Below, piece after piece: positions 38,331 through 48,890 of a stretch of DNA of 64,000 nt. The notes beneath the pieces are model-generated. The model saw only the letters and a list, made by a program, of their open reading frames with translations, had not been told where the DNA came from and ran no database searches. Source of the DNA: Thereva unica (Eukaryota > Arthropoda > Insecta > Diptera > Therevidae); the NCBI GenBank assembly GCA_949987705.1, contig OX465285.1, forward strand, positions 90,281,975-90,345,974. Direction: 5' to 3'. Position 1 is the first letter of the stretch; every line of letters starts with the position of its first letter. The translations under genes were made by a program, and so were the position numbers.

Positions 38331-39082
38331 GAAAAAAAGAATTGGAACTGTGCTGCCGGTGTAAAGATTGACGCCAAGAGAGAGGGAATGTTATCTTTGT
38401 GGAAGAAGTGACGAAAGACCACGTTAATGTATGCAATCTATCCATGGGCCTGTGGGAAGGTAGTCGGCTGCCTTAACTTCAAAGGCATCGAGTTATTTAA
38501 AAAAGTATTTTACTGTGAGGAACTATTCGCCAGGGGCCGGGTACAAAGCTGCTCGCTAAAAATGTCTAAGCTCGCTAAAAATGTCTAGTAGGAAAACGTG
38601 GCACTCTCCTGCAATTGCTTGCTTTAACCTACTGGGCTTAGAAACACTTAGGACTATTGGCTATCTTTCTTGAATGATCTTCAGAGCTGTGTCAACATCT
38701 AAAAATCAATTGATCAACCTTTGTTTAGCTTGAGGATTAGTGAATTGAAATAGCTACAGTTCTGTTGAAATATAAAAAATTTTCGGTAGACGTTAGCAGA
38801 AACTATTTTGTGTTTCGTCGTTCCTTTAATACCTTTTAAATATTCTCAGATTTTCCCTTTTACTGATCGCCATCGTTGTCTCTCATTGTATTTCCAATAT
38901 CGAGTCCTGGAGGTCTCGATTCACTTTTTTAATATTATTTCCTGGGATATATCTGATCATGACCTACCTACAGAATTATGATAAACTCACAACACCTAAC
39001 ATTATCATAAACTTATCCCATTGTAATTTTCCTTTTGGCTTCAGGAATAGCTCTTAACAACTATTTCTTTTCGCAGAAAACA
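38331..39082. other. Upstream region of TIMM21
   Basis: A tandem duplication of GCTCGCTAAAAATGTCTA lies at about 38551-38588. The end of the stretch (39067-39076, TCTTTTCGCAG region) looks like the acceptor of a 5'UTR intron. No other features. Confidence 0.4.
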
Positions 39083-39870
39083 ATGTCGCAGCTAGCACTT
39101 CGTTTGCTCCTCCCCCAACGAAGCAATCTACTTTTAAGAGCATCATGCGCCTGCCAACACCAAACTCGAAGCTATGCACAGCCTCGCGAAGAGAAGTCTC
39201 ATTATTTGGCAGAAGCGAAAGAACGAGGTGATATCTCCACCGATGTCAAACCAATAGGTGAAAAAATCAAAGAAAACACAAAGACTGCAAGTTACATGGG
39301 CATAATCCTGCTTGGCATCGGTGTCACGGGCGTTATGTTCTATGCTATTTTTAGAGAATTATTCTCATCAAAAAGTCCAAATAATGTTTACTCGAAAGCT
39401 TTAGAGAGAGTGATAAATGTAAGTGTTTTTCGATATCCTTTAAATAATACATTTTTGGCTACTTCCTGTTTTGATTCCAGGAACCAAGAGTTCAAGACGC
39501 CTTAGGTTATCCCATCAAAGGATTCGGCGAGGAATCTCGCAGACGTAGACGCCAACACGTCGCTTCCACAGTATTTCAAAGAAATGGTGTTGATCACATG
39601 CGAATGCAGTTTTATATTCAAGGAACTAGAAATAAGGCAACAGTGCATTTAGAAATGAGAGAGGTGATTTTGGTTGTATTTATCCTTAAACTCGTTTATA
39701 ACATGTTTCTATTTCAGAACTCCTCAGGAAGTTATGAATATCGTTACCTCTTCGTGCAGTGCGACTATTACCCCAAAACCACTATTATTCTAGAAGATAA
39801 TCGAGGCAACGACACTAGTCAATTAAATGAACCTAATTTCGGTTCAACCGAGCTAAAGCCAATCATGTAA
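39083..39870 (+). CDS. TIMM21: Mitochondrial import inner membrane translocase subunit Tim21 (complete, 3 exons)
   Basis: Coding exons are 39083-39418, 39481-39663 and 39718-39870, all joined in phase 0, giving 223 residues (human TIMM21 is about 248). Introns are 62 and 54 bp with GTAAGT..TTCCAG and GTGATT..TTTCAG borders. The N terminus (about 1-30) is basic and hydroxylated without acidic residues, as in a mitochondrial presequence. One membrane helix lies at about 70-90 (SYMGIILLGIGVTGVMFYAIF region), followed by the Tim21 intermembrane-space domain with LGYPIKGFGEESRRRRR and a C-terminal YRYLFVQCDYYP strand. In the known family, Tim21 ties TIM23 to the TOM complex and, in animals, helps feed respiratory-chain subunits to assembly factors. 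The ATG at 39083 is preferred because CTTTTCGCAG just upstream looks like a 3' splice site of a 5'UTR intron. The gene converges on TMEM231. Family assignment is confident; the UTR intron is inferred. Confidence 0.93.
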
Positions 39871-39980
39871 ACGAAAAAAATTGATCGCATTTTTTTTTAT
39901 ATTAGAATATGTCCTTAATATTTCTTTTTGTACATAATATTGTTGATTACTGAAGAAAGAGGAACCATCAGGTAATTGTA

Positions 39981-39986
39981 AATAAA
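39981..39986 (+). promoter_or_regulatory. Poly(A) signal of TIMM21
   Basis: AATAAA occurs 111 bp after the TIMM21 stop codon and 29 bp before the TMEM231 stop codon on the other strand. It is the nearest canonical hexamer and would put the TIMM21 cleavage site at the very end of, or inside, the TMEM231 terminal exon. Confidence 0.6.
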
Positions 39987-40014
39987 AAAACAAACAATCT
40001 TAATCTTTTCTCCT

Positions 40015-43000
40015 TCAATAGATCTTCTTCCATGGTATATTCTCCCACGATCGTATTACATGCTTACTAAAGAGATAATCCTTAATTCTATCAACAACAA
40101 AGAATGATATTCCAAAAAATGACGCAAAATAAAGCCAAAATTGTCCTAAACGTTCCCAAATGCTCATGTGATAACGAGCATCGATTTCCATTACATCAAG
40201 GGTATACCGAACTGTAAGTCCTCCATGACTGCGCTTAAGATGGAAAATATCCGCTGTTTCAGCCTCGAAGTATCCGGGATTGATTCTTATTGTATCCTTC
40301 AAGTACTGCAAGTCGAATAAATCTGCATCGCTGGCGTTTGTATTGAGAATTTCGCTGTTGAAGTGAGATTTTGTGCTTCGGCCATAGAATGGACAGATGA
40401 ATTGAGAGTTTTGGACTAGCTTCAATCTGCTGTTGATGGTCATGATGCCACTTGGTAGGATTGATTCGGGAATTTGGTGTTGTTGTATTAGGACTGCTGG
40501 AGGCTTCAGATGGCATTTATGCTAGGGAATATATTAATAGTATAGAATTTGCAGGTATTAATAGCGTGATTTTGATTCGTTACCTTCAGTTCTGCCTCAA
40601 AGAATAAAATAAAATATAAGCTTTTTAGGTCCAATCCGTCTTCTGAATCAATTTTTATTTCAAAATTTGCTCGGTCCATTTGGTTGTCGTAATTGAAATC
40701 CTCTTGCCAGAACTGAAAGAGGAATTTAGTGTCTTTTTTGGACGTTTGTTGGGACTTCTTTATATTTAAAATAAAATAAAAAACCTGTAGAGTTTTGATA
40801 GTTTAGAGGGCAAAGCTATTTTAATACTACGAAAAGAAGTCTACATTTTTCAATTTTCTAAAATCGTGTTGTTTCAATCAAGATACAGTTTAAGGGGAAG
40901 ATTCTTCAATTATTCAGTTAAAAACAAGTCCCCAGTAGTCCATTGGAACTCACGATTCTCGAGCAGAGACGACGAGCTCCCTGCCGAGGAATTCTTACTC
41001 CGGATGGAGACGAAAGACCATGACGAAGAAGCCCCACTGCTCAAGTCCCACAAGTCCCAGCTGGTGGGATATGTGTCAATACTATTGGTCGATAGAGCTG
41101 AAGACTGGTTCTGGACCCAATTTAGAAGGCGGCACATTGCCCCCATCTGTCAAGTTTTTCGAACGCGATTACTGGATCATTTCGGCGGACAAATTTCAGA
41201 CTATCAAGGAGATGTAAGAAACCAGGCAGGGGAGCTTAGCCTATGTCGATTATGGTTCTAAGATTCTCACCCTCCACCATCGATTAGCAAGGCCGATGTC
41301 TACAGGGAAGTGATTTAGCATCCTAATGTAGAAGCTGAACCTCTAACTAGGGCCCGCAATGTTGGAGTACTCGTTTTAGGATGTGCGCCATGTCTGCGTC
41401 GAGAAGTGGCAGCGCGAGAGGCCCACTGACCACCGACCTGTGTCCTGGCTTCATGAACTAGAGCCACCTCAGTCACAGTGAAGCTACAACCAAACATCCT
41501 TCCCCGATGCCACAAGCTAGTCAGAAGACTCCGTTCGGCAGCTATCAAGTGCTGGAACTGCCGTCAAGAGGGCCATGGGTTCATAATGTGTACCTCCTCT
41601 AGAAGTGGGCGACCGGAGGCGAACGCTCCAACTTGGCAAGGTTGCTCGGGAAACTAGTGCTCGGGTGCGAGGTTCCCTCGGAGTCCACGCCCTACGTAAG
41701 ACCTAATACTGACTGTGTCCACCCTGCCATGTCAACGAGTTCGTTGGACAGTTCTGACCTGTTGACAAAGGAGCCCTTACTGGTTTTACCTTCTCCACAG
41801 GCCAGAACCTACTTCATGTAACGAGTTCCTAGCTCCAAAGGCGGCCAAACAGGTGCGACGGTTTTTGGACATGACGGGATGGTATAGACGCTTCATAGGC
41901 AACTATGGAAGTATTGCCTGGTCCATCACCGACTGCCTCCAAAACGGCAAATTTGCTTGGATTGACGATGCCAAAAAGGCATTCGAGGTGTTGAGGGAGT
42001 CTATGATGTCTGCCCCCTTACTGGTAATCTCAGATTTCACCAGCCCATTTTTTTATACATTGTGGGCTAGTAAAACCGGAGCAGTGAGCGTCCTGTTCCA
42101 ACGATGCGGCAATGAAGAACACCCCACCCCCCATCAATCCCATGTGTTAGATGACATCCCGCGGCACAAATATAGACTCTGATTACTTCCTAGTAGTAAC
42201 GAAACTTATGGCTAACATATCTACAATAAAAAAGGCAAGAAGAGGAAATAGAGACAGAAAATACAATGTGGGCAGCATTGAATGAACAGAAAATGAGGGC
42301 TGAATATGAGAACATGCTAAAGGTGAGAATAAATGATTATAATAAATAAATTAATTAACCAAAAGATGTTCTAGGTTCATGCAACAAGGACTGGTTTGAT
42401 GAAGAATACACCCAAGGGAGTGAAGGTCTATAAAACAGACACGGAGACCATAGTAAACCAGATGGCGTGCAAGGCAGGCAGAGCCATCCGTATCATGAAC
42501 CCGCTCCTTAGCTCCGACATCGATGAGGAAAACTCCAGCGAGGAAGAAGCGGAGGTGATCATTGTCGAAATTCACAATCCACAAAATGATGGTGATACAG
42601 ATAAATTTTCATCATTGTAAAGCGGCGTCTTCCTTCAGGTCGATGTTGCTCTAGTTCAAGAGGCATGGAACGCTGGCGACAGGATCTGTGGCTTAAGGAC
42701 GCCCAAATTTAATCTCTTTTATACCAAAGGCAAGGGAAACCCCAGAACAGGTACTCTGGTCAAAAACAATCTTAGCACCTTTCTCCATCAATTTAATGAC
42801 GGAGACCTTACTGTAGTCGACCTGGAGTTAAAACGGAAAAAGCTCAAAATTACCGCCCACGAAGATGAGGGGCAACACGGACACAATTTTTAACTACCTG
42901 TAACAAGGGAAATGACCCCGCTTTTGTTACCTAAAACGGAAGTGCTGGACATCACCATTGGCTCGGACTATCACCCCGCCCAAATACTGGGTTGGAAAGT

Positions 43001-43534
43001 CTTGAAAGAACACCCATTCTCAGGCCACAGGTTTATAGGATCCCATCTGCAACAGTCTAGTTCTCGTAACAAATGAGTGGCACGACTTCTGTAATCCCAC
43101 CCCTGATTTGAAATCGGAAAGTATTAATTTTCAATAAAATACCTCACCAATTATTCTTGAATAACACGAAAAAATAAACAAAAGCAAAAGAGGAAATTAA
43201 ATCTAAAATATTTAAAAGAAATTACCTTCGCCACCTGACACCTCTGATACTTATCTGTTATTTTGTTAAAATACGGAAAAGTACTGCAAGCCACAAGTTT
43301 CTCACTATCCCCTTCAGCCAAAAATAAGAACTTGAATTGGAATTTCACATTTGGCTGTTCAAACAAAACCCGGCATTCCGATATCCCCGAATAAGGACTC
43401 AGGAAAGACACCAAAAGCACAGGAATCATTACCGAAGCCAAAGCGCTACAGAACACAAGGAAAAATGCCAACGAACACAATGAATTTTTATAAGTAATGG
43501 AAGGAGTTTTTGAATGCAGTTTAATTAGCTTCAT
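40015..43534 (-). CDS. TMEM231: Transmembrane protein 231, ciliary transition-zone protein (complete, 3 exons)
   Basis: Minus-strand exons are 43534-43226 (103 codons), 40712-40584 (43 codons) and 40521-40015 (168 codons plus stop), all phase 0, giving 314 residues (human 316). Intron 1 is 2513 bp with donor GTAATT and acceptor CTTTCAG; intron 2 is 62 bp, GTAACG..CCCTAG. Membrane helix 1 is at about residues 19-46 (CSLAFFLVFCSALASVMIPV). A conserved lumenal stretch follows: FEQPNVKFQFKFLFLAEG, then ACSTFPYFNKI, matching the ARSTFPxFN-type core of the family. Helix 2 is near the C terminus at about 274-289 (FWLYFASFFGISFFVV), followed by a basic tail. In the known family TMEM231 belongs to the MKS module that gates the ciliary membrane. 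Exon 1 uses the ATG at 43534, with an X-box upstream. Intron 1 carries gypsy and LINE debris on the opposite strand. Assignment is strong; no exon seems missing. Confidence 0.92.
40866..42185 (+). mobile_element. Ty3/gypsy remnant inside TMEM231 intron 1
   Basis: Plus strand, antisense to the host gene. Frame 40866-41261 is gag-like (WNSRFSSRDDELPAEEFLLR, AEDWFWTQFRR). A zinc knuckle CWNCRQEGHGFIMC (CX2CX4HX4C) is at 41550-41591. From 41853 the frame reads RRFLDMTGWYRRFIGNYGSI, AKKAFEVLRESMMSAPLL, the connection between RT and RNase H of gypsy pol. Protease and the RT catalytic core are missing, so there is a large internal deletion. No LTRs were recognised. Confidence 0.82.
42220..43075 (+). 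mobile_element. LOA/R1-like LINE: ORF1 end and endonuclease fragment in TMEM231 intron 1
   Basis: Frame 42396-42620 is an acidic ORF1-like piece. From 42638 the plus strand encodes DVALVQEAWNAGDRICGLRT, FNLFYTKGKGNPRTGTLVKN, DLTVVDLELK: the N-terminal part of an AP endonuclease with the catalytic glutamate in VQE. After a gap, TEVLDITIGSDYHPAQILGW and EHPFSGHRFI give the C-terminal part with the final His. The catalytic core GDFNA is deleted. Confidence 0.75.
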
Positions 43535-43626
43535 TTTTATTAATATTTTATTTCTGCAGTTTCTGATGTTTCGCCAGGAAGAAAAGGATTTTATTTGTTT
43601 TTTATTTCGTTGGTGTTTATTCCGTT

Positions 43627-43640
43627 GTTACTAAGGTAAC
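43627..43640 (-). promoter_or_regulatory. Candidate RFX X-box upstream of TMEM231
   Basis: The 14-bp palindrome GTTACTAAGGTAAC fits the X-box consensus RYYNYY-N(1-3)-RRNRAC on both strands (half sites GTTACC and AGTAAC with a 2-bp spacer on the minus strand). It lies 93 bp before the TMEM231 start codon. X-boxes within about 150 bp of the start are the known RFX-dependent control element of ciliary genes in flies and nematodes. The motif is read directly; RFX binding is inferred. Confidence 0.65.
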
Positions 43641-44061
43641 GGTTGCTGGATTTTTAGTAGGATGCATCTGCCGTTCGTTAGATAAACTACAAGAGCTTTT
43701 AGGAAAGCTTTTTTGGTTTGAAGAAGGTTTTGGTAGATGGTGCTAAAGTCGATAAAGCTTTGCACAGAGGCGTAGAAAGAAAGATATTTGGGAAGACACA
43801 TCTACTCTAATAGTTTTAAGTATTATCTGTTTGGTGCGTTGGTGTAGTTTTCTGTGAAGCTCGTAAATCTTGGATTAATATCTCCAACCAACTTAAATTA
43901 AAATATTAAAAATGTAATTTTTTGGAAAACCCTCAACAAAGCGCCGTTCATAAATTCCGTCTGTTTTTGAAGAGATAAGTCCCCTGTGAATCCAATTACA
44001 CCAAAATAAGAAGAATACAGCTCTTGGAAAGGACGGAATATCCACTGAATACATAGGTGAT
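43641..44061. other. No gene seen
   Basis: Sequence upstream of the TMEM231 X-box; no motif recognised. A second start region for a divergent gene was not found. Confidence 0.4.
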
Positions 44062-44575
44062 GTTATGGACTCGACATTTATAAATGGGGCAATGGGAAGT
44101 TTCACATTTCCTAGCTGTCTCAAGGATACGATTTTAATACCTACTCTGAAAGGTGGAGACCCGGATGACATGAATAATTATGAAAGAATCTTTAAGAAAA
44201 GAATAAGGAAATTTATTGCTAGAAATGGAGGTCTGGACAGTAAGCGGTGCGGGTTTCAAGAATGCAGCAGCGTTGAACTGGCTACTTCGAAAACACTGAA
44301 CCTGAACTGAGTTACTATGAAGGGACAGTCTTTATCGATTTAAATTAAAAGGGCATTTGACACAGTACATCATGATGTCCTACTAAGCACTCTCTACAAC
44401 CACGGAATAAGGGGCTCGGCGAAAGGTCTGCTGCGGAGCTATCTCACTGGGAGCCACGTGGCAACTAGAGTTAATGGAATCTCGAGTGACCAATTAGTGT
44501 TCACAACTGGAGTTCCTCAAAGCTCCATACTAGGACCACTTCTATACTAAAACTAAATTTTTATCAACAATATCA
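44062..44575 (+). mobile_element. CR1/jockey-like LINE RT fragment
   Basis: Plus-strand frames encode GAMGSFTFPSCLKDTILIPT, LKGGDPDDMNNY, FIARNGGLDSKRCGFQECSS, IKRAFDTVHHDVLLSTLYNH, GIRGSAKGLLRSYLTGSHVA and TTGVPQSSILGPLLY. The order is RT motifs 1 to 4; the catalytic box is lost at a junction near 44575. Confidence 0.75.
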
Positions 44576-44689
44576 AATACTAAGCTAATTATTACTCACA
44601 GCAAGAACGACGACCCATTCTTTAGAATAAGGACTTTATCATTTCTTGAAGAATTGAATTATTTGGATATATGACTTGTATAAAACATG

Positions 44690-45500
44690 TCCTCTTAAGA
44701 TGCATATCAACATCTGATTCTAGATTGGGGCCACAAGAATTATGTCGAATCCAACGCACGGAAAACAAAATACTGTCTCTTCCCTAAGAAAACGCGAAAA
44801 TTCCTCCCATTGCAGTGGACAGTTTAGAACTGATGGCAGAGACATCTCTCAATGTCCTAAGCATAACATTAACTGAAGATCTGCGTTCGAGTAATCACAT
44901 ATTCCAGATCGTTAAACAAGCATCACAATGCTTGGGATTCCTTAAAAGACGCAGCCGTCGGCCAGGGCTATAGTCTACAAATCCTACAATCGGCCCCGCC
45001 TCGAATTCAACTCGTATCTCTGGGCAGGGACACCGAGTACCACCTTAGCGTGGCTGGACAAGGTGCACAACCGCACCCTCCAACTCATTGACGACGGCGC
45101 CATTTGCTCCACAATTGATTCACATTTCTACATTCCTGCGGTGGATGTATCGGCTCTGGTGCAATTTTACCGCATCTACCATAACGACTGTTCCACTGAA
45201 ATATATAACCTCCTGCCTTCACGGCTATGTTTTTCCCTCAACACAATACTAGCCCTTTCGGCTCATCCTCATTATCTACAGCCCTAATTTTCACGCACCC
45301 ATCAGTTTAGAAATTCGTTATTTTCGAGAACAACTCGACTGTGGAACAGCCTCCCACAGTCAGTATTCCCGTACTCATACAAGAGCCAAGAGTTCAAAGG
45401 CAAGGTTCATCTACATCTCCTCATGGACCCCCAGACTCCCTTTAATCTATCTTATCATTAATCCTTCGAGCTAAGCTTGAGCTAACCTGAGCTTACACAT
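44690..45500 (+). mobile_element. Jockey-like LINE 3' part, same family as 396-2060
   Basis: Plus-strand frames encode LDWGHKNYVESNARKTKYCL, HNRTLQLIDDGAICSTID and VQFYRIYHNDCSTEIYNLLP. These align with EWGKKNRVEFNPSKTKYCLI and KALKLINDDTACSTID of the copy at 396-2060. The coding frame is broken repeatedly. Confidence 0.75.
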
Positions 45501-46923
45501 AAAAAAAACTGTCCCGAAGTAAAGGCCCGAGCATAAGCAGCACACTTCGAAAACTGCGCCTCCTTTTGTGCATTAGATATAAGTCGATGTGACCTATTTC
45601 TTGTCAGATTAAGAGTGCTCATTCAGTATCTGGATCTCATTGAGATATGGTCCTTCGTGAGTTGCAGCAGACAAATCGATTTAAAGCAAAGATTGTGAAA
45701 GCTGAACTGAAAGTGGAACTGGACTCATCTCGGGAACCCTTGGTTCTTGCTGGACATTACAAGGTACGCGTCCTCATCTAAAATCTTCCAAAGTGCGCCC
45801 TGGTTAAGTTTTGTTGTTCTTAAAGAGCTAATTCCTTCCAATCAATAAAAACACGGTTTAACTGACTTGATGACCCATATTAAGACTAATCTGCAGATTA
45901 AAAGCGATTTCTGTTGCAGCAATAAAACAAGAGTAAAAGGAGTTTAAGAGTATACAAAAGTATGAAAAAAATGTTAAAATTAATCTCAATTAAATAAAAA
46001 ACATAAAAATAAATTTCTCTCCAACATCCTTTCACCTCCGCAGCGCGCAGCAACCTTTCTCTCGCTCCTCCATGTCTAACCTCCAACACTCTATATCCAT
46101 TCCCACTAGAAATCATGTACTAAGGCCAGTAGGAGACTTCTAGTGTTGCACCCTAGAACGTGACTTATTTTATATATTGAAAATTCTGCACATTAAAAAT
46201 TTCACGGATCCCCGATTTCCCTGAGAAAATTGTTAAGAATATTTTTGTTGTTGTTGTTGCTGTAGTGCTCCGCCGCCAACAGGCCAATATCAGCGCTACT
46301 TGAGTGGCTGGGGCGCACGCGCAGGCACGTAGTTTCAATTTGTGAATTTACCGCTTTCTCTAGATTGCTTAAAATGCTATATTAAATTATTGCATCAAGC
46401 AAATTGGCGGTAGCTTTGATGTGTACGCTATAGTGCTTCAAGAGCTTCCTTTGGTGGCACGTAGGCTGCTTGCTTTCAGTTGAGGATTTTAAGGTAAATC
46501 TGTGCAAGAGGGTTATCCACTCTGCAGAAGCTGTCAGTTGGTGTAATTTGCTGCTTTTGGGAGCACAAGAAGCAATTTTCGTTATGTTTTATAATCAAAT
46601 TTAGAAATGTTTTATGATTATGATGGTGGATCCAGTTAGGATGGTTGGTATTGTGAGGTTATTTTGATATGTGTTAATTTGGATCTTGGTTTACAATACA
46701 GAAAGCTTTTTTGACCCCAGAGGGAATAGTAAAAGGAATTACATAAAAATGACAGGAAAGAAGGACGGTCAAAGCTCTCAGATGCCTAATACGTGAATGA
46801 CGCAAAAACGTAATCTGAGCTGAACTTCTTCTGATGTTAGTAGGTACTACCATAAAAGTTCATACATCCAGGTCATCCCAAATTCAGTTTTGATCATCCA
46901 TCTTCTGCCCAAACTGACAAATA
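45501..46923. other. No gene; (TTG)n tract
   Basis: TTTTTGTTGTTGTTGTTGC at 46242-46260 probably is the 3' tail of a decayed minus-strand LINE. Nothing else is recognised. Confidence 0.4.
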
Positions 46924-47390
46924 CACCGTTTATGACTAGGATCAACCCAGGTTCAACACAAGTTCAATCCAGGTTCAACACAAGTTCAATCCAGGTTCAA
47001 CACAAGTTCAACCCAGTCATAAACGGGGGTAAAACAGGGTCGACTAACCCAACTCAGTTCTCCTACCTGGTTTGAGTTAATATTTCGCCTCATATACGCT
47101 GGTTGAGTTGTAATTGGGTTGAAGTGACCTTTATTTTGTTTGCTTGCCATCCGTGAAGTCCGCCTTTGGCTTTAGTTTTGTCTTTGGTGTTTTTGCTTGA
47201 ACAGGAATAAAAAATTATTTCGTTCTGAGTTTTTACGTTTCTATAAATTTACACACCAAAATTTGAGGTTATGTTTTGATTTCAGTTCAACTCTATTTCA
47301 ACCCAAAGTAAACTCAACTCGGCATCATATACGGTGTTCGAAATTTCAACTCTTCCTCGACTCAACTTTTCAACCTAGTCATAAACGGAG
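46924..47390. mobile_element. TA-flanked MITE with nested terminus and internal minisatellite
   Basis: CACCGTTTATGACTAGG (46924-46940) is inverted as CCTAGTCATAAACGGAG (47374-47390), 16 of 17 matching, and TA flanks both ends (46922-46923, 47391-47392). Inside, AGGTTCAACACAAGTTCAAT repeats about three times (46949-47010), and a further terminus-like CCAGTCATAAACGGGGG ends at 47027 before another TA. This suggests a short element within, or a duplicated end. No ORF. Confidence 0.78.
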
Positions 47391-47414
47391 TAACAGGGGT
47401 TATCGTCTGGTATT

Positions 47415-47936
47415 ATGACAAAACGAACTGACGAACTATTTACAGAAAAAGTTCATGTTTCCTTAACGGCGAAAGCGACTTTAAAAAGACAAATTTCAAC
47501 CACCACCTCCCGACAATATTTTATATCCTCAATTTTCCTAAAAATCCTTGAAACGAAAAGAATTCCCCTACATAAGCGTATTGTCTTATCTAAACAAGCA
47601 TCTAAAAAGGTAGCATCATTTCAACCCCTATTTAAAGAATTTTCACCCCCCAAAAACAGCAGCAATTTGACGGGATATTCACAGCCAAACCCAAGGATCC
47701 CAGCCATTGAATACTTTGGCAACTTAAAAATGGCGGTGAAGGAAATGCCGTTTCCTTTTTCTCTTCTTTATTATTACAGAAGCTTCCATTGGGGATTCCG
47801 TTGCTCGTCTTTTTTTTTCTACTTCTTCTACTGCTGGTGGCTCCCTAATCGAAGGAGGTGGTATCCCCCTTCATGCACTATATTCCCGGGGAGAGACAAG
47901 TCCTTGTTGTTGCTACCCTTGCTAATGCGCAAATAA
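47415..47936 (+). CDS. Long ORF of unknown status
   Basis: This 173-codon ORF starts with ATG about 25 bp downstream of the TA-flanked MITE end. The first 90 residues are Lys/Ser/Thr-rich without a recognisable motif, and the last 70 include an aromatic stretch (SFFFYFFYCWW) arising from poly-pyrimidine DNA. No splice sites, repeats or domains support it. It is probably a chance ORF, listed because it is among the longest in the window. Confidence 0.1.
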   Translation: MTKRTDELFTEKVHVSLTAKATLKRQISTTTSRQYFISSIFLKILETKRIPLHKRIVLSKQASKKVASFQPLFKEFSPPKNSSNLTGYSQPNPRIPAIEYFGNLKMAVKEMPFPFSLLYYYRSFHWGFRCSSFFFYFFYCWWLPNRRRWYPPSCTIFPGRDKSLLLLPLLMRK

Positions 47937-48882
47937 AAAGGCAAAGGGTCTGTAGCACTCAATTACACGCCCTAGTGACCACGGTATAGAGAGAGACCGT
48001 GAGCTCCACGGTATCAAACCGTTGCCATCTTGTTGATGTGAAACAGCCCTAAGTCCACCTCATCACCAAGGGCAATGGGCTTACCTCATCAATAGGGTAG
48101 CAGCGGTTGTCACCCTTTTTGCTTCATTACGATGAATTTCACACAAACGAAACTTTGGCGCTGATCGTCGTAGTATATAAAAAGGAGTCCCCAACGGGGG
48201 ATATAGAGTTTCGCTGTTACATCCCAACTACTGGCAGCACACTTGGAGGACGTTGGAGCTGTCTTAATTCTTTTTCCCCCTTGAACTTCTCGAGGAGAAT
48301 AAATTTCATTTTACAAGATGCACGTTTCACAATTGTGCTGCATCTTTCATAATTCTTCCCTGGAAATTCTGGAACTCCCACTGGGATTTAGTTGATGGAA
48401 TTTATTTATTTTTTTATTATTCATTTTTTTCCTGCACTGCCCCACACCTGTGTCACACTGCATGATTCCGCGGTTTTGTACTTTTGTTACCTGGATACAG
48501 AGACAGAGTCCATTTAGTGGAGTTTATCGTCCTCTTTGGGATGTTATGTCACTGCGTTGCACAAAGGACAATGAATTACTTGTGTTACTATATAGAATAA
48601 ACAAAGTCACCATGGAAGATGTATGGAGGAGAGAGAGAGGGAGAGTATCTGGATTTGAATTTGGTGCAATTCTATCGCAATGGTGTAGTACAGCTGTCGG
48701 ATGAAAGTTGAGATGTGGCAATCGAAATTATTCACAACATCAAGGATCTTGGGAATGCTGCAAATGTGTCACTGGAATTGCTCCCCGTTCTATGACTTTC
48801 ATAATTTTCACCAATAGTTGATATGTGGTTCTTTAATAGATTTAGCAGTTAAATTTTAGATGGAGCCCATGACATTTGCTGC
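47937..48882. other. No gene seen
   Basis: Only short frames. A GGAGAGAGAGAGGGAGAG run lies at about 48628-48645. Confidence 0.4.
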
Positions 48883-48890
48883 CAGACAGT

